This document shows, in pieces, positions 1 to 9,335 of a DNA stretch of 64,000 nt. The notes below the pieces were generated by a model, which did no database searches, was not told the origin of the DNA, and saw nothing but the letters and a program-made list of their open reading frames with translations. A program made the translations under genes and the position numbers. Origin of the DNA: Planctomycetota bacterium (GTDB lineage Bacteria; Planctomycetota; UBA1135; UBA2386); assembly GCA_027621295.1 (NCBI GenBank), contig JAQCBR010000001.1:1-64000 (forward strand), in the 5' to 3' direction. Position 1 is the stretch's first letter; every line of letters begins with the position of its first letter.

Positions 1-1307
1 CCAACCAGCCGGACGCGGTCCGCGAGGTCTTCATCATGGATGACGACGACGGCAACCTCGCGAACGGCACGCCCAACCATTCGTCGCTGGAGGCTGCGGC
101 CGTCCGACGCAACCTGCCCTACCCGCAGATCCAGGTCGGCTCGATCACGCACGCCGCCCTGTCCAGCACCTCGGACCAGCTCGAGCCGCAGGTCGTCCGC
201 GCGAACGTCGTGGCGTACTCCGGCTCGTTCAACGCGATCAACCTCGTCTACGACCTGGGCGCTGGTGCCCAGACCGTGTCGATGGTCGCGACCGGCAACG
301 GTTCGGAATACGTCGCGCTGATCCCGGGCGTCCTCTCGCCGAACTCGGTCGACTACCACATCGAGGCGGCGCACTCGACGGGCCTCGCCATCCGCTACCC
401 GACCGCGGGTGAGATCCGCTACGAGGTGGGTGAGGAGTCGGTGTTGTTCGTCGAGGACTTCGAGTCGGGTGCGGCGGGGTGGACCCACGCCTTGGTGCGG
501 GTCCAGGACGACTGGCAGCTCGGCACTCCGGCTGGCCTGTCGGGTTCCTCCGGCGGCGTTGCGTGGAGCGACCCGAACACCGCGGCGAGCGGCACGGCGG
601 TCTACGCGAACGACCTCGGCGCTCCGGGTTGGAACGGCGCCTACATTGCGAACGTGACCAACTACCTGCGTTCGCCGGTGATGAACCTGACTGGCGCCGA
701 GTTAGTCAAGCTCGCGTTCAGGCGTTGGCTGACGGTCGAGAAGAGCACCTTCGACCAGGCGACGATCTCGGTCAACGGCCAGCAGATCTGGGTGAACGAC
801 GCCAACGTCGACCACATCGACACCGCTTGGACCGACTTCGAGGTCGCATTGCCCCCTTCGGTCAACAACAACCCGTCGGTGCAGCTCGAGTGGGGGCTCA
901 ACTCCGATGGGGGCATCGAGCTTGGCGGCTGGAACATCGACGACGTCCGGGTCCTGAGCTTCCAGGGTCTGCCGGCGCCGGTGATCCAGGCAACGCTCGA
1001 TCCGGCCCAGGTCCCGCTGGGTGGCTCGACGCAGCTGTCGATCCAGGGTGATCCGCTCGCCCTGGCCGCCGTGCTGATCTCGCTGTCCCAGGGTCCGACC
1101 TCGATCCCGGGTCTGCCGGAGCTCGCGGTGGGCCTCCGCTTCACCGCGATGCCGATCGGCCTGGACGCCTCGGGTGGCTACCAGGCGACGCTGCCTGCGT
1201 CGAACGATCCGGCGACGCGCGGCCTGCTGATCTACGGACAGGTCGTGTCCGTCATCAACAACGCGCTCGACGTGTCCAACAAGATGGTGCTGCTGATCGG
1301 CAACTGA
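1..1307 (+). CDS. Secreted metallopeptidase-like protein, C-terminal part
   Basis: The frame is open from the first bases of the window, so the N-terminus lies upstream; the Met codon at 36 is internal. The visible start carries an acidic DDDDGNL followed by NGTPNH, a motif I associate with the end of catalytic domains in large secreted metallopeptidase-like proteins. A linker follows, then a beta-rich module beginning near VEDFESGAAGW and ending GGWNIDDVRV. That pattern is typical of MAM/concanavalin-like or immune-inhibitor-A-type carbohydrate- or protein-binding modules. About 110 residues of a second beta domain close the protein. No HExxH is in the visible part, so catalysis cannot be confirmed. 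It is presumably exported. A strong hairpin follows the stop. Confidence 0.6.
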   Translation, partial: NQPDAVREVFIMDDDDGNLANGTPNHSSLEAAAVRRNLPYPQIQVGSITHAALSSTSDQLEPQVVRANVVAYSGSFNAINLVYDLGAGAQTVSMVATGNGSEYVALIPGVLSPNSVDYHIEAAHSTGLAIRYPTAGEIRYEVGEESVLFVEDFESGAAGWTHALVRVQDDWQLGTPAGLSGSSGGVAWSDPNTAASGTAVYANDLGAPGWNGAYIANVTNYLRSPVMNLTGAELVKLAFRRWLTVEKSTFDQATISVNGQQIWVNDANVDHIDTAWTDFEVALPPSVNNNPSVQLEWGLNSDGGIELGGWNIDDVRVLSFQGLPAPVIQATLDPAQVPLGGSTQLSIQGDPLALAAVLISLSQGPTSIPGLPELAVGLRFTAMPIGLDASGGYQATLPASNDPATRGLLIYGQVVSVINNALDVSNKMVLLIGN

Positions 1308-1350
1308 GGTCGATCGAAGGGCTGTCCGGCCGCATGCCGGGCAGCCGCGC

Positions 1351-1381
1351 ACGGGGCTCCGGTTCTCGACCGGGGCCCCGT
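1351..1381 (+). terminator. GC-rich terminator hairpin
   Basis: A 12-bp stem (1351-1362 with 1370-1381, one G-U pair) closes a 7-base loop 43 bases after the stop of the upstream gene. Only a short TTCCGTT follows, so this is a hairpin without a real U-tract. Confidence 0.55.
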
Positions 1382-1480
1382 TCCGTTACCGCGACCCCGT
1401 GCCGCTGCGATCTGCCATCGTGTCGATGACGTCGGCTACATTGCACGGGAGGTCCGCCCCGGAGCAGCAATCCCAAATCC

Positions 1481-3187
1481 ATGAACTCGTCCCTGCGCTC
1501 CGCGGCCCCGGTCCTCGGGCTCTTCGCGTTCGCGTGGCTCGTGCGGTGGCTGTTCGTGTCCGCGTCGCCCGACGGGCTTGGACCGTTCTCTCCGTACTAC
1601 AAGGGGGACGCGCCTCTCTGGTTGGCCTACGCGGCCTCGCTCCAGCAGGGTCAGCCCTTCGGTCTCGAGCTCGGCCTGCCTCTGAGGCCGCCCGGCAACG
1701 CGTGGCTCGTCGACGCGGTCTGGGACGGGAGCGTCGAGGGTCTGCCGGCGCTTCGTTCGCTCTTCGTGTTCCTCGGCGCGTGCGCCGTGCCCCTGACCTA
1801 CATGGTGGCGGCGAGTCTCGGCAGGTCGGTGGCCGTCACGGCCGCTGCTCTCGTGGCGGTGTCCTTCAGCGCGATCCAGCTGGCCGCGTCGCCGAACGTC
1901 GAGGCGCCCTACCTCGTTCTGGCGCTCCTCACGGTCTGGGCTTCCCAGCGCGCGCGCGTTCGCCGGGGCTTCGTGGACTTCGCGTTCCTCGGTCTCGCGT
2001 TCGGGTTCGGTTGTCTGTTCCGGGCCGAGCACCTGCTGCTCGGACTCGGGCTGCTGGGCTGGGCGATGCGCGGGGCGTCGGGCTCCGAAGGCGTCGGGAG
2101 ACCCTGGTCACTCGGCGCAGGATCGGTCGTCGTCGCGGCCGTCGTGCTCGCTCCCTGGCACGTGAGCGCTTGGGCCCGCGTTTCCGAGTTCAACCGCGTG
2201 GAGTTGCCGGTCCGCTCGGCGAGGACGCTGCCGTGGACGGACGATGCGGTGGCTGCGGTCGATGGCCTGCCCGGGTTCGCGCGAGCGGATGCCCAGCGGT
2301 TGATCGAGGACACGGCGCGGCACCGCGGGGCGGGGGCCGTGTCGCTGCAGGAAGTCGCGGTGCTCGACGAAGCGTTCGGCTGGCGCCCGGAACCGCTGTC
2401 CGAGCGCTTCCTCGTCGCGCTCTACGGGCCGCTCAACTTCTACCTCGGGCAGACCGGCGGGCCCGGCTTCCGCCGAGACGCGCTGCAGCGTCTGCCCGCT
2501 CTCGCCGGGGGAGAGGATCGTTATCCGATCGCGTGGCTTCGCTCGCTGCCTCCCCCGGGCGGCCTGAGCTTCGGCTATCCGCCACACCTGCGTCCGGTCG
2601 TCCATGGCTACGCGGACGGAATGGGCGTTCTGCTCGGAGACCTTCCCCACGCCGTGGGGCTCATCGGCGAGAAGGTCTGGATCGCGCTGCGGGGTGCGGC
2701 GTCCGGGCTGGGCGGCTGGAACATCCCGTGTCCGGGCTCACTGGTTCGCGCCCGTGTGGACGCGTCGGTCGCGACGGGGGCTCTCGGCGTCGGGTGGTCG
2801 ATCGTCGTCCTCGCGTGCGCAGGATTCGGCCTGTGGCGCGGGCGGAGTCGCTTCGGCGAGCTCGTGCCGTTCCTGTGGTGGGCAGGTGCCGGGCTGCTGG
2901 TCGTTGCTGCGTTCTTCGGATACGCGCGTCTCGGGGCGATCCTGGTCCCGGTTCTCGGGGTCCTCGTCGGACTCGGCCTCGAGCCCGTCGCCCAGCGCTA
3001 CCCTCGGGTCGCGGCTCGGGCCCTGGTCGTGGTCCTGGCGGCGATTCTCGTCGCGGATTCGTTCCGCTGGGGTCGCGGTGTCCGGGTCCTGGTCGACGGC
3101 GCCGAGGTGCAGACCGTCGAGCCGTGGCCGCCGCTGGAGTTCGAGGACCGGAAGCTCGAGGTCCGGATCGGCGCTCAGGACGGCTGA
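1481..3187 (+). CDS. GT-C family membrane glycosyltransferase (GT39/ArnT-like)
   Basis: This 568-residue protein is almost entirely hydrophobic. There is a first membrane segment at about residues 8-28, a periplasmic loop containing YKGDAPLW, then about ten further predicted segments. The loop carries the acidic residue where PMT/ArnT enzymes hold their catalytic Asp. The GLPLRPPGNAW stretch and the LFRAEHLLLGLG segment resemble the dolichyl/undecaprenyl-phosphate mannose transferase superfamily. Such enzymes move a lipid-linked sugar to an acceptor on the outer face of the inner membrane. The substrate cannot be read from sequence. The start is ATG with GGAGCAG about 12 bases upstream. The 3' end overlaps the convergent dehydratase gene by 13 bp. 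Confidence 0.55.
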   Translation: MNSSLRSAAPVLGLFAFAWLVRWLFVSASPDGLGPFSPYYKGDAPLWLAYAASLQQGQPFGLELGLPLRPPGNAWLVDAVWDGSVEGLPALRSLFVFLGACAVPLTYMVAASLGRSVAVTAAALVAVSFSAIQLAASPNVEAPYLVLALLTVWASQRARVRRGFVDFAFLGLAFGFGCLFRAEHLLLGLGLLGWAMRGASGSEGVGRPWSLGAGSVVVAAVVLAPWHVSAWARVSEFNRVELPVRSARTLPWTDDAVAAVDGLPGFARADAQRLIEDTARHRGAGAVSLQEVAVLDEAFGWRPEPLSERFLVALYGPLNFYLGQTGGPGFRRDALQRLPALAGGEDRYPIAWLRSLPPPGGLSFGYPPHLRPVVHGYADGMGVLLGDLPHAVGLIGEKVWIALRGAASGLGGWNIPCPGSLVRARVDASVATGALGVGWSIVVLACAGFGLWRGRSRFGELVPFLWWAGAGLLVVAAFFGYARLGAILVPVLGVLVGLGLEPVAQRYPRVAARALVVVLAAILVADSFRWGRGVRVLVDGAEVQTVEPWPPLEFEDRKLEVRIGAQDG

Positions 3188-4176
3188 CCGTCCGCGGAGG
3201 CGTTGCGGACGAAGCTGGCCACGTCCGTGTTGGCGCCGCAGAGGATCAGCGCCGTGCGCCTGCCGACGAGGTCTCGTGCCAGCGGTCCGAGCGCGGCCGC
3301 GGTGGTCGCCGCGCCCGCCGGCTCCACGCCGAGCTTGAGCTCCGTGAAGAGCACGCGCATCGCCCGGGCGAGACCCGGGTCGTCGACGTGGACGAGACGA
3401 TCGACGAACCTGCGACAGACCGCGTACGTGTAGGGTTCTGCCCGCGGAGCGCCGAGGCTGTCCGCCATCGTGCGGACCGCGTCGATCGCCGCGGGCGAGC
3501 CTGCGGCGAAGCTCCGGTGCATCGTGTCCGCGCCGACCGGTTCGACTCCGACCACTTCGCAGTCGGGCCGCAGCTGCTTGACGGCTGCTGCGACCCCTGC
3601 GCAGAGCCCGCCACCGCCGATCGGCACGACGACCCGCTCGACGTCCGGGAGCTGCTCGACGAGTTCGAGTCCGAGCGTCGCGGTGCCGAGCACCGTGCCG
3701 GGGCCTTCGAACGGGTGGACGAACGTGCGCCCCTCGGTCGCCGCGATGTCCTCGACCGCACGTCTCGCGTCGTGGACGGTGGGGACCAGCACGACCTCGG
3801 CGCCTGCGGCTCGGCACGCGGCGATCCTGCCCGGATTGGCGGTCTCGGGCATCACGACCTTCGCGGTGGTGCCGACCACGCCGGCTGCGTAGGCGACGGC
3901 GAGCGCGTGGTTCCCCGCGCTGAAGGCCGTCACACCCCGAGTTCGCGCGGCGTCGTCGAGTTCCAGCATCACCGTCAGCGCGCCGCGTGGCTTGAAGCTG
4001 CCGGCGTGCTGCCAGAGCTCCAGCTTGACGTGGATGTCGAGTCGAGCACCTGCCGCTTCGGTCAGCGCGGGCGAGTCCCAGGCCCAGACCGGCGTGGTGC
4101 GGACGAGGTCGCCCAACCGAGCCCGCGCAGCGCGGATCGCGTCGAGGCCCGGGGGCGCAACGTCGGCGGCGGTCAT
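3175..4176 (-). CDS. Threonine/serine dehydratase, PLP fold type II
   Basis: The predicted reaction is deamination of L-threonine to 2-oxobutanoate, or of serine to pyruvate. The protein has 333 residues, as expected for the catabolic, single-domain form without the regulatory ACT domain. The PLP lysine is K62 in GSFKPRGA, the asparagine-containing SAGNH loop is at 86-90, and the phosphate-binding glycine loop GGGGLCAG is at 187-194. A serine or aspartate racemase is the main alternative, because racemases share this fold. Its ATG overlaps the stop of the upstream threonine dehydrogenase gene by 4 bp, so the two are probably co-translated. The pair would give two alternative routes of threonine breakdown. 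Confidence 0.8.
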   Translation of the reverse strand: MTAADVAPPGLDAIRAARARLGDLVRTTPVWAWDSPALTEAAGARLDIHVKLELWQHAGSFKPRGALTVMLELDDAARTRGVTAFSAGNHALAVAYAAGVVGTTAKVVMPETANPGRIAACRAAGAEVVLVPTVHDARRAVEDIAATEGRTFVHPFEGPGTVLGTATLGLELVEQLPDVERVVVPIGGGGLCAGVAAAVKQLRPDCEVVGVEPVGADTMHRSFAAGSPAAIDAVRTMADSLGAPRAEPYTYAVCRRFVDRLVHVDDPGLARAMRVLFTELKLGVEPAGAATTAAALGPLARDLVGRRTALILCGANTDVASFVRNASADGQPS

Positions 4177-5231
4177 CGCGCGTAGCGGGCGCGGATGTTC
4201 GGGAGCAGGTATTCCCCGAACGCGCTCGCCAGGTCATGCCGAGGAGCGAATCCCCAGTCGCGCCGCGCGGCCGTGTCGTCCACGTCGGCGGGCCAGGAGT
4301 CGACGATCGCCTGGCGCTGCGTGTCCGGCGCGAAGGTGATCCGGGCTCCGGGGAATGCGTCGGCGACGAGGTCGGCGATCTCACCCGCCGTCGGCGCGAA
4401 CGCGCCCAGGTTGTAGACCTGCTGCGTCAGCTGCTCGCGCGGTGCTGCGGCCAGTGCCAGAAGGGCCTCGATCGCATCCGGCATGGTCATGAACGGGATC
4501 TGCGCATCGGCGCGGACGAAGCACGCGTACGGCTCGCCCTTCGCGGCTGCGTGGATCATCTCGGGCGCGAAGTCGCTGGTGCCGCCGGACGGAACCGTGT
4601 CCGAGGAGATCAGCCCAGGGAAGCGCACCGAGCGGAAGTCGACCAGGTCCGGCACGCGGTCCTTGGCGAGCATCCGGTAGTGCCGCGCGTAGTAGCGGCC
4701 GAGGTGTTCGCAGTAGAGCTTGTTGCAGCCGTACATCGTGATCGGCTCGAGGAACTGGTCCTCGCGGACCTTGCCGGCGGCGGCCTTCGTGGCGAGGTCC
4801 GAGATCCCGTAGGCGGCGATCGAGCTCGGGAACACGAATCGGACCGACGCGCCGTGGGAGCGCGCCTGCTCCGAAGCCAGGCGGAGCAGGCCGAGCGTGC
4901 CGCCGACGTTCACGTCGTGCGCGGTCTCCGGAGAGAACTCGGCCCGGGTCGAGAGGAGCGCCGCGAGGTGGAAGATCTCGTAGACCTCGAAGGTCGCCAT
5001 CAGCCGGCCGAGCAGCGCTTCGTCGCAGATGTCGCCGACGAAGGTCTCCATGCAGAGTTCGCGGATCTCGGCGTCCAGCTCGCGGATGTCGATCGCGACG
5101 ATGTCGCGGTGACCGGCTGCGGAGAGCGCGCGGATCAGGCCGTGACCGACTTCGCCGCCCGCGCCGGTGATCAGCACTGCGGCGTTCCGGCGGCTTCCGC
5201 TCTGACTCGAAGGGTTCTCGGGGGTCTTCAT
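4173..5231 (-). CDS. L-threonine 3-dehydrogenase, SDR (epimerase-like) type
   Basis: It is predicted to oxidise L-threonine to 2-amino-3-ketobutyrate with NAD+. The 352-residue protein has the Rossmann motif TGAGGEVG at 22-29 and the SDR catalytic pair Y167/K171 in YGCNK. It also has the FPSSIAAYG strand and a C-terminal RFPGLISSDTVPSGGTSD segment followed by AAAKGEPYACFV and FMTMPDAIEAL. That last part matches SDR-type threonine dehydrogenases (vertebrate and Cupriavidus/Flavobacterium TDH), not ordinary sugar epimerases. The ATG at 5231 is chosen because it precedes the Rossmann fold by about 20 residues; the frame stays open further upstream without homology. A kbl gene (glycine C-acetyltransferase) is not in the window. 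Confidence 0.78.
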   Translation of the reverse strand: MKTPENPSSQSGSRRNAAVLITGAGGEVGHGLIRALSAAGHRDIVAIDIRELDAEIRELCMETFVGDICDEALLGRLMATFEVYEIFHLAALLSTRAEFSPETAHDVNVGGTLGLLRLASEQARSHGASVRFVFPSSIAAYGISDLATKAAAGKVREDQFLEPITMYGCNKLYCEHLGRYYARHYRMLAKDRVPDLVDFRSVRFPGLISSDTVPSGGTSDFAPEMIHAAAKGEPYACFVRADAQIPFMTMPDAIEALLALAAAPREQLTQQVYNLGAFAPTAGEIADLVADAFPGARITFAPDTQRQAIVDSWPADVDDTAARRDWGFAPRHDLASAFGEYLLPNIRARYAR

Positions 5232-5323
5232 GCCGCGGGCATCGTAGGTCTGCCCGGATGCGGCGCCACAGCGAGTCGCAGGGGCTCCACGGCGTTCCGG
5301 GGAGCTGGTTGGCCCGCCCCGCG

Positions 5324-6442
5324 TCAGCCCTGCCGACGACCGGCGCAGCGGAAGTGCTTGCTCAGCGCGAGGCCCTGGCCCTGGTAGTGGGAGCCGAGCC
5401 CGCGATCCCCGTAGGCGATCCCAGGCTCCTCGAGCGTCCGGAAGAACTGGAGCCGGAAGAACACCTGCCCGTCCTCGACGAGGAACGGCACGTCGTGCGG
5501 ACGCACCTCCAGCACGGCTCTCGTGCCGCACTCGCCGCCGAAGCCGTTGTCGAAGAAGCCTGCGTAGTTGGTGCGCAGCTCGCCGAGGCCGACGTCGTAG
5601 GCGCCCATCTCTGCGGCGAGATGGCGGGGGATGCGGACCCTCTCCTTGCTGGCGAAGATGTAGAAGGCCTCGGGCTGCACGACCGTGCGGCCGTCGGGCG
5701 GCGGCGGGATCTCGTGGAAGAACCCAGCGGGGTCGTAGCCGCCGATCCGCGCGAGGTCGACCACGTCCGTGTAGCCCCGGGCCTCGTAGCCGACGGGGCC
5801 GGTCAGGTCGGCATCGCGTCGGAGTGCGATCCCCATGCAGAGGCCCTGGTCGAAGCGGGCCTCCTCGACCGGGATCGGTAGGCCGTCGGCGTGGAAGAGC
5901 AGAGGGGAACGCTCGTACTCCGCGCGGAGCGCAGCATCGTCGAGGACGGGATCGCCGAGCACGAAGCGGACCTGCGTCAGGGACTGACCGGTCCGGACGC
6001 GGACCGGGAACGAGCGTGGGACGACCTCGAGGAACAGCGGGCCGGTGTAGCCGGGGGGGGCGACCTCGAAGCGGCCACTCCGATCCGCGAGCAGTCTGGT
6101 GAAGAGGTCGAGGCGTCCCGTGGACGACTTGGGGTTCGCGCGGATCTGGTAGGGCAGCGGCGTCGTCACCTGCTCGAGGAGAGGCAGCACGTAGGCGTGT
6201 CCGCGCTCGAGGATCGCTCCGTCGGTCAGGTCGAACCGGTAGAGCGTCTGGTCGTCGAGGAAGTCGGCGACCGGCCGTCGCTCGGGGAGGAATCCGCTCC
6301 TCACCCGGTAGCCCACGGTTGCGAGCCTCAGGTCGAGGCTCGCGGGTTGGACCTGGTGGGGGGCGATGCCCGGGTTGCTCGACAGGGCCCCGGAACGGAT
6401 CAGTTCGACGATGCCCTGATGGGGCAGGATCCCAGCTTCCAT
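5324..6442 (-). CDS. dcd: dCTP deaminase, long two-domain form
   Basis: The enzyme would convert dCTP to dUTP for thymidylate synthesis. At 372 residues it is about twice the 190-residue E. coli enzyme and resembles the long 2'-deoxycytidine 5'-triphosphate deaminases of alphaproteobacteria. The first dUTPase-like domain has [12 protein letters not shown] (29-40), the phosphate-binding NPKSSTGR (103-110) and the catalytic Glu in PLFLEV (E139). The second half repeats the fold ([16 protein letters not shown] ... [15 protein letters not shown]) without an equally clear active site. The gene is divergent from sucC, with about 200 bp between them. Confidence 0.85.
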   Translation of the reverse strand: MEAGILPHQGIVELIRSGALSSNPGIAPHQVQPASLDLRLATVGYRVRSGFLPERRPVADFLDDQTLYRFDLTDGAILERGHAYVLPLLEQVTTPLPYQIRANPKSSTGRLDLFTRLLADRSGRFEVAPPGYTGPLFLEVVPRSFPVRVRTGQSLTQVRFVLGDPVLDDAALRAEYERSPLLFHADGLPIPVEEARFDQGLCMGIALRRDADLTGPVGYEARGYTDVVDLARIGGYDPAGFFHEIPPPPDGRTVVQPEAFYIFASKERVRIPRHLAAEMGAYDVGLGELRTNYAGFFDNGFGGECGTRAVLEVRPHDVPFLVEDGQVFFRLQFFRTLEEPGIAYGDRGLGSHYQGQGLALSKHFRCAGRRQG

Positions 6443-6517
6443 CCGGGCAGAGGTTAAGGCCCTGGGCCCGCCGGGAGAACGCGTCGACGCCGCGCGAACG
6501 GGATCGTCCGCCGGCTG

Positions 6518-6545
6518 TTGTTTCGGGTCTGCCCCGAAGTACCCT
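6518..6545 (+). promoter_or_regulatory. Candidate sigma-70-type promoter for sucCD
   Basis: TTGTTT at 6518-6523 and TACCCT at 6540-6545 are 16 bases apart in an otherwise GC-rich divergent gap. They point toward sucC, about 95 bases ahead of its ATG. Confidence 0.3.
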
Positions 6546-6639
6546 ACTCGCCCTCGCAGCCCGGAGACTCGGTCCCGGGCATCGAGGCCGGGCTCCAGGA
6601 CGAGGGCCCGATCGCTGCCGAAAGCACGGTTCGACCACG

Positions 6640-7812
6640 ATGAAGATCCACGAATTCCAGGCCAAGCAGGTCCTCGCCCGCTTCGGCGTTCCGGTGCCGG
6701 ACGGAATCGCGTGCGACACCGCGGATGAGGCTGCCGCTGCGTTCACGCAGCTCGGCGCGCCCCTCTCGGTCGTCAAGGCGCAGATCCACGCCGGCGGCCG
6801 CGGCAAGGCCGGCGGCGTCAAACTGGTCCGCTCCGCCGATGAGGCGCGGGACGCCGCCGCGGGGATGCTCGGCAAGACCCTGGTCACGCACCAGACCGGC
6901 CCCGAAGGCCGGGTCGTCCAGAAGATCTACGTCGAGCGCGGCAGCGAGATCGACCGCGAGCTCTACCTGGCCGTCGCCGTCGACCGCGCGACCTCCGCTC
7001 CGGTCCTGATGGGTAGCGCCGAGGGCGGCATGGAGATCGAGGAGCTCGCCGAGGAGCGGCCGGAGGCGATCCTCCGCGAGCGCATCCACCCGATGAAGGG
7101 GCTGCTTCCGTTCCAGCTCCGCCGGATGGCGAAGCACCTCGGGCTCTCCGGCGACACTGCGAAGAAGGGGATGGCGCTGATCCAGAAGCTGGCCGTCGCC
7201 TTCACGGAGATGGACTGCTCGATCGCGGAGATCAACCCGCTGATCGTGACCAAGCAGGGCGATGTCCTCGCTCTCGATGCGAAGATCAACTTCGACAGCA
7301 ACGCGCTGTTCCGCCACAAGGACGTGATCGAGTACCGGGACCTCAACGAGGAGGACCCGAAGGAAGTCGAGGCCTCGAAGTTCGACCTCAACTACATCGC
7401 ACTCGACGGCAACATCGGGTGCATGGTCAACGGCGCGGGTCTCGCGATGGCGACCATGGACGTCATCCAGCTCAAGGGTGGGAGCCCCGCCAACTTCCTC
7501 GACGTCGGGGGCGGAGCCAACAAGGAGCAGGTGACGAACGCGTTCAAGATCCTGCTTTCCGACCCCAACTGCCGGGGCGTGCTCGTCAACATCTTCGGCG
7601 GGATCATGAAGTGCGACACGATCGCCGAAGGCGTGATCGCAGCCGCCAAGGAGGTCGATCTCCAGGTTCCGCTGGTCGTCCGGCTCGAGGGCACCAACGT
7701 GCAGCGGGGTCGCCAGCTCCTCGAGGAGTCGGACGTCAAGCTGGAGACCGCGGCGTCGCTCGACGAAGCCGCCGAGAAGATCGTCGCACTCGTGAAGGCC
7801 GCGGGCGCCTGA
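6640..7812 (+). CDS. sucC: Succinyl-CoA synthetase, beta subunit (ADP-forming)
   Basis: This 390-residue protein carries the ATP-grasp fold and works with SucD in the TCA cycle to interconvert succinyl-CoA and succinate with substrate-level phosphorylation. It starts [17 protein letters not shown]. It shows the family's [14 protein letters not shown] nucleotide/CoA loop (about 46-59), the Mg-binding EINPL, and the C-terminal [11 protein letters not shown] and RLEGTN motifs that contact the phosphohistidine helix of the alpha subunit. Length matches the usual 388 residues. The ATG at 6640 is preferred over an earlier in-frame start at 6319, which would add sequence unlike the family. sucD follows 16 bases downstream in the same operon. 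Confidence 0.96.
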   Translation: MKIHEFQAKQVLARFGVPVPDGIACDTADEAAAAFTQLGAPLSVVKAQIHAGGRGKAGGVKLVRSADEARDAAAGMLGKTLVTHQTGPEGRVVQKIYVERGSEIDRELYLAVAVDRATSAPVLMGSAEGGMEIEELAEERPEAILRERIHPMKGLLPFQLRRMAKHLGLSGDTAKKGMALIQKLAVAFTEMDCSIAEINPLIVTKQGDVLALDAKINFDSNALFRHKDVIEYRDLNEEDPKEVEASKFDLNYIALDGNIGCMVNGAGLAMATMDVIQLKGGSPANFLDVGGGANKEQVTNAFKILLSDPNCRGVLVNIFGGIMKCDTIAEGVIAAAKEVDLQVPLVVRLEGTNVQRGRQLLEESDVKLETAASLDEAAEKIVALVKAAGA

Positions 7813-7828
7813 GAGGAGGGAGAATCCG

Positions 7829-8713
7829 ATGAGCATCCTGATCGACGGAAACACCAAGGTCATCACCCAGGGCATCACCGGGAAGAACGGCACGTTCCAC
7901 TCGCTGCAGGCCCGCGCGTACGGCACCCACGTGGTCGGCGGCGTGACTCCGGGCAAGGGCGGCACGGAGGTCGAGGGCATCCCGGTCTTCGACACCGTCC
8001 GCGAGGCGGTCGAGGCGACGGGGGCGACGGCTTCGGTCGTCTACGTGCCTGCGCCGTTCACCGCCGACTCGATCTGCGAGGCGGTCGACGCCGGCGTGGA
8101 TCTGGTCGTCGCCATCACCGAGGGCGTCCCCGTCCTCGACATGGCCTGGGTCCGCGACTACATGCGCGGTTCGGGCACGCGGCTGGTCGGCCCGAACTGT
8201 CCCGGGGTCATCACTCCGGTCACGGCCGAGTCCGGCTGCAAGATCGGCATCATGCCGGCCTACATCCATCGCCCGGGACGGGTCGGCGTGGTCTCGCGCT
8301 CCGGCACGCTGACCTACGAAGCGGTCTGGCAGCTGACCAGCGCAGGTCTCGGGCAGTCCACGTGCGTCGGGATCGGCGGTGACCCGATCAACGGCACCGA
8401 CTTCCTCGACGTGCTCAAGCTCTTCAACGAGGACCCCGAAACCGACGCGATCATCATGATCGGCGAGATCGGGGGGACCGCCGAGGAGGAGGCCGCGGAG
8501 TACATCGAGGCCCACGTGAAGAAGCCGATGGTCGGTTTCATCGCAGGTGCCACTGCGCCTCCGGGTAAGCGGATGGGGCACGCCGGCGCGATCATCTCAG
8601 GGGGCAAGGGCACAGCTGCCGACAAGAAGGCCGCGCTGACCCGCGCAGGCGTCGCCGTCGTCGACACCCCGAGCGTGATGGGGGCGACGATGAAGGAAAT
8701 CCTCGGAGGCTGA
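7829..8713 (+). CDS. sucD: Succinyl-CoA synthetase, alpha subunit
   Basis: The 294-residue subunit binds CoA through an N-terminal Rossmann-like domain ([11 protein letters not shown] at 14-24) and carries the phosphorylated histidine H251 in [13 protein letters not shown]. The GPNCPG loop (121-126) and the SRSGTLTYE motif (157-164 region) are intact. An AGGAGG ribosome-binding site at 7814-7819 sits nine bases before the ATG, one of the best Shine-Dalgarno matches in the window. It pairs with the gene just upstream, and a strong hairpin follows the stop. Confidence 0.96.
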   Translation: MSILIDGNTKVITQGITGKNGTFHSLQARAYGTHVVGGVTPGKGGTEVEGIPVFDTVREAVEATGATASVVYVPAPFTADSICEAVDAGVDLVVAITEGVPVLDMAWVRDYMRGSGTRLVGPNCPGVITPVTAESGCKIGIMPAYIHRPGRVGVVSRSGTLTYEAVWQLTSAGLGQSTCVGIGGDPINGTDFLDVLKLFNEDPETDAIIMIGEIGGTAEEEAAEYIEAHVKKPMVGFIAGATAPPGKRMGHAGAIISGGKGTAADKKAALTRAGVAVVDTPSVMGATMKEILGG

Positions 8714-8719
8714 GTCGGT

Positions 8720-8746
8720 CCATGGCGGGTGATGCACCCGCCGTGG
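8720..8746 (+). terminator. sucCD terminator hairpin
   Basis: A 12-bp stem (8720-8731 with 8735-8746, one G-U pair) closes a 3-base loop six bases after the sucD stop. No U-tract follows. It also covers an ATG at 8729 that could otherwise be taken as the start of the next gene. Confidence 0.6.
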
Positions 8747-8764
8747 TCCCGCAGTTGCTTCTCC

Positions 8765-9184
8765 ATGGCCAGAACTCCGCGTCCGACCGCCGCGCTGGCG
8801 CTGCTCGCGCTCGCCGTGCTGGTCTGGTTCGAGCCCTGGTTGCCCGGTCGGGACGCGATGGTCCGGGTCGTCGGTCGCGACGGCCTGCTCCGCATCGCGG
8901 TCGGCGTGGTGTGCGTGTTCGCCGCGCTGCTGGTGCTGGAGCGCCAGCGGCTGTCAGCCCTTCTCCGAGAGCTCCTCGCCGAGCGTCGTCGGGCTGCGGC
9001 AGGCAGTCCGGGCATCGACCCCTCGGCCAAGCGGGACGCGGTGCGCATCCTGGTGGGGGCGCTGCGCTCCGACGATGCGGAGGTCCGCGCGTCCGCCCAC
9101 GAGAACCTGGTCCGCATCTGCGGTGAGGATCGAGGTCTCGATCCTGCCGCGTGGCAAGGCCTGCTGGACGACGCCTCGGCCTGA
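8765..9184 (+). CDS. Small membrane-anchored protein of unknown function
   Basis: I do not recognise this 139-residue protein. A short basic N-terminus is followed by a membrane segment (about 7-20) and a second one (about 40-58, IAVGVVCVFAALLVLERQ), so both ends probably face the cytoplasm. The soluble C-terminus (about 85-139) reads AVRILVGALRSDDAEVRASAHENLVRIC, which resembles one or two HEAT-like repeats. I chose the ATG at 8765 because the in-frame ATG at 8729 lies inside the stem of the sucD terminator. It stands between sucCD and tatA with its own 3' gap. Confidence 0.55.
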   Translation: MARTPRPTAALALLALAVLVWFEPWLPGRDAMVRVVGRDGLLRIAVGVVCVFAALLVLERQRLSALLRELLAERRRAAAGSPGIDPSAKRDAVRILVGALRSDDAEVRASAHENLVRICGEDRGLDPAAWQGLLDDASA

Positions 9185-9250
9185 CGCGGGGTGATCTGGC
9201 CGAGGCTGCCGTCGTTCGTCGGCCGCGGACGCCAATTCCGTCCGGCTGGC

Positions 9251-9278
9251 TTGGCGCTCGGCCCGGGGCACCTTAAAA
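9251..9278 (+). promoter_or_regulatory. Candidate promoter for tatA and the polyprenyl synthase gene
   Basis: TTGGCG at 9251-9256 and TTAAAA at 9273-9278 are separated by 16 bases. The AT-rich hexamer stands out in this GC-rich gap. Transcription would begin about 50 bases before the tatA ATG. Confidence 0.4.
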
Positions 9279-9335
9279 CACGTGGCCCGTCGCGCCGCCG
9301 CCCGGCGCCCGAAGCGGGTCCTCCGCAACTACCCG

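Noticed and set aside
1399..4185. A 928-codon plus-strand frame covering the GT-C gene and the dehydratase
   Set aside because: Arg/Ala-rich low-complexity translation with no family features; it overlaps two genes with clear motifs.
5232..6887. Extension of the threonine dehydrogenase frame upstream to 6887
   Set aside because: The extra sequence overlaps dcd in another frame and is Arg/Pro-rich without any SDR feature; the Rossmann motif fits the start at 5231.
8729..8764. Earlier ATG for the small membrane protein
   Set aside because: It lies within the stem of the sucD terminator hairpin and would give 12 residues unlike a signal or membrane start.
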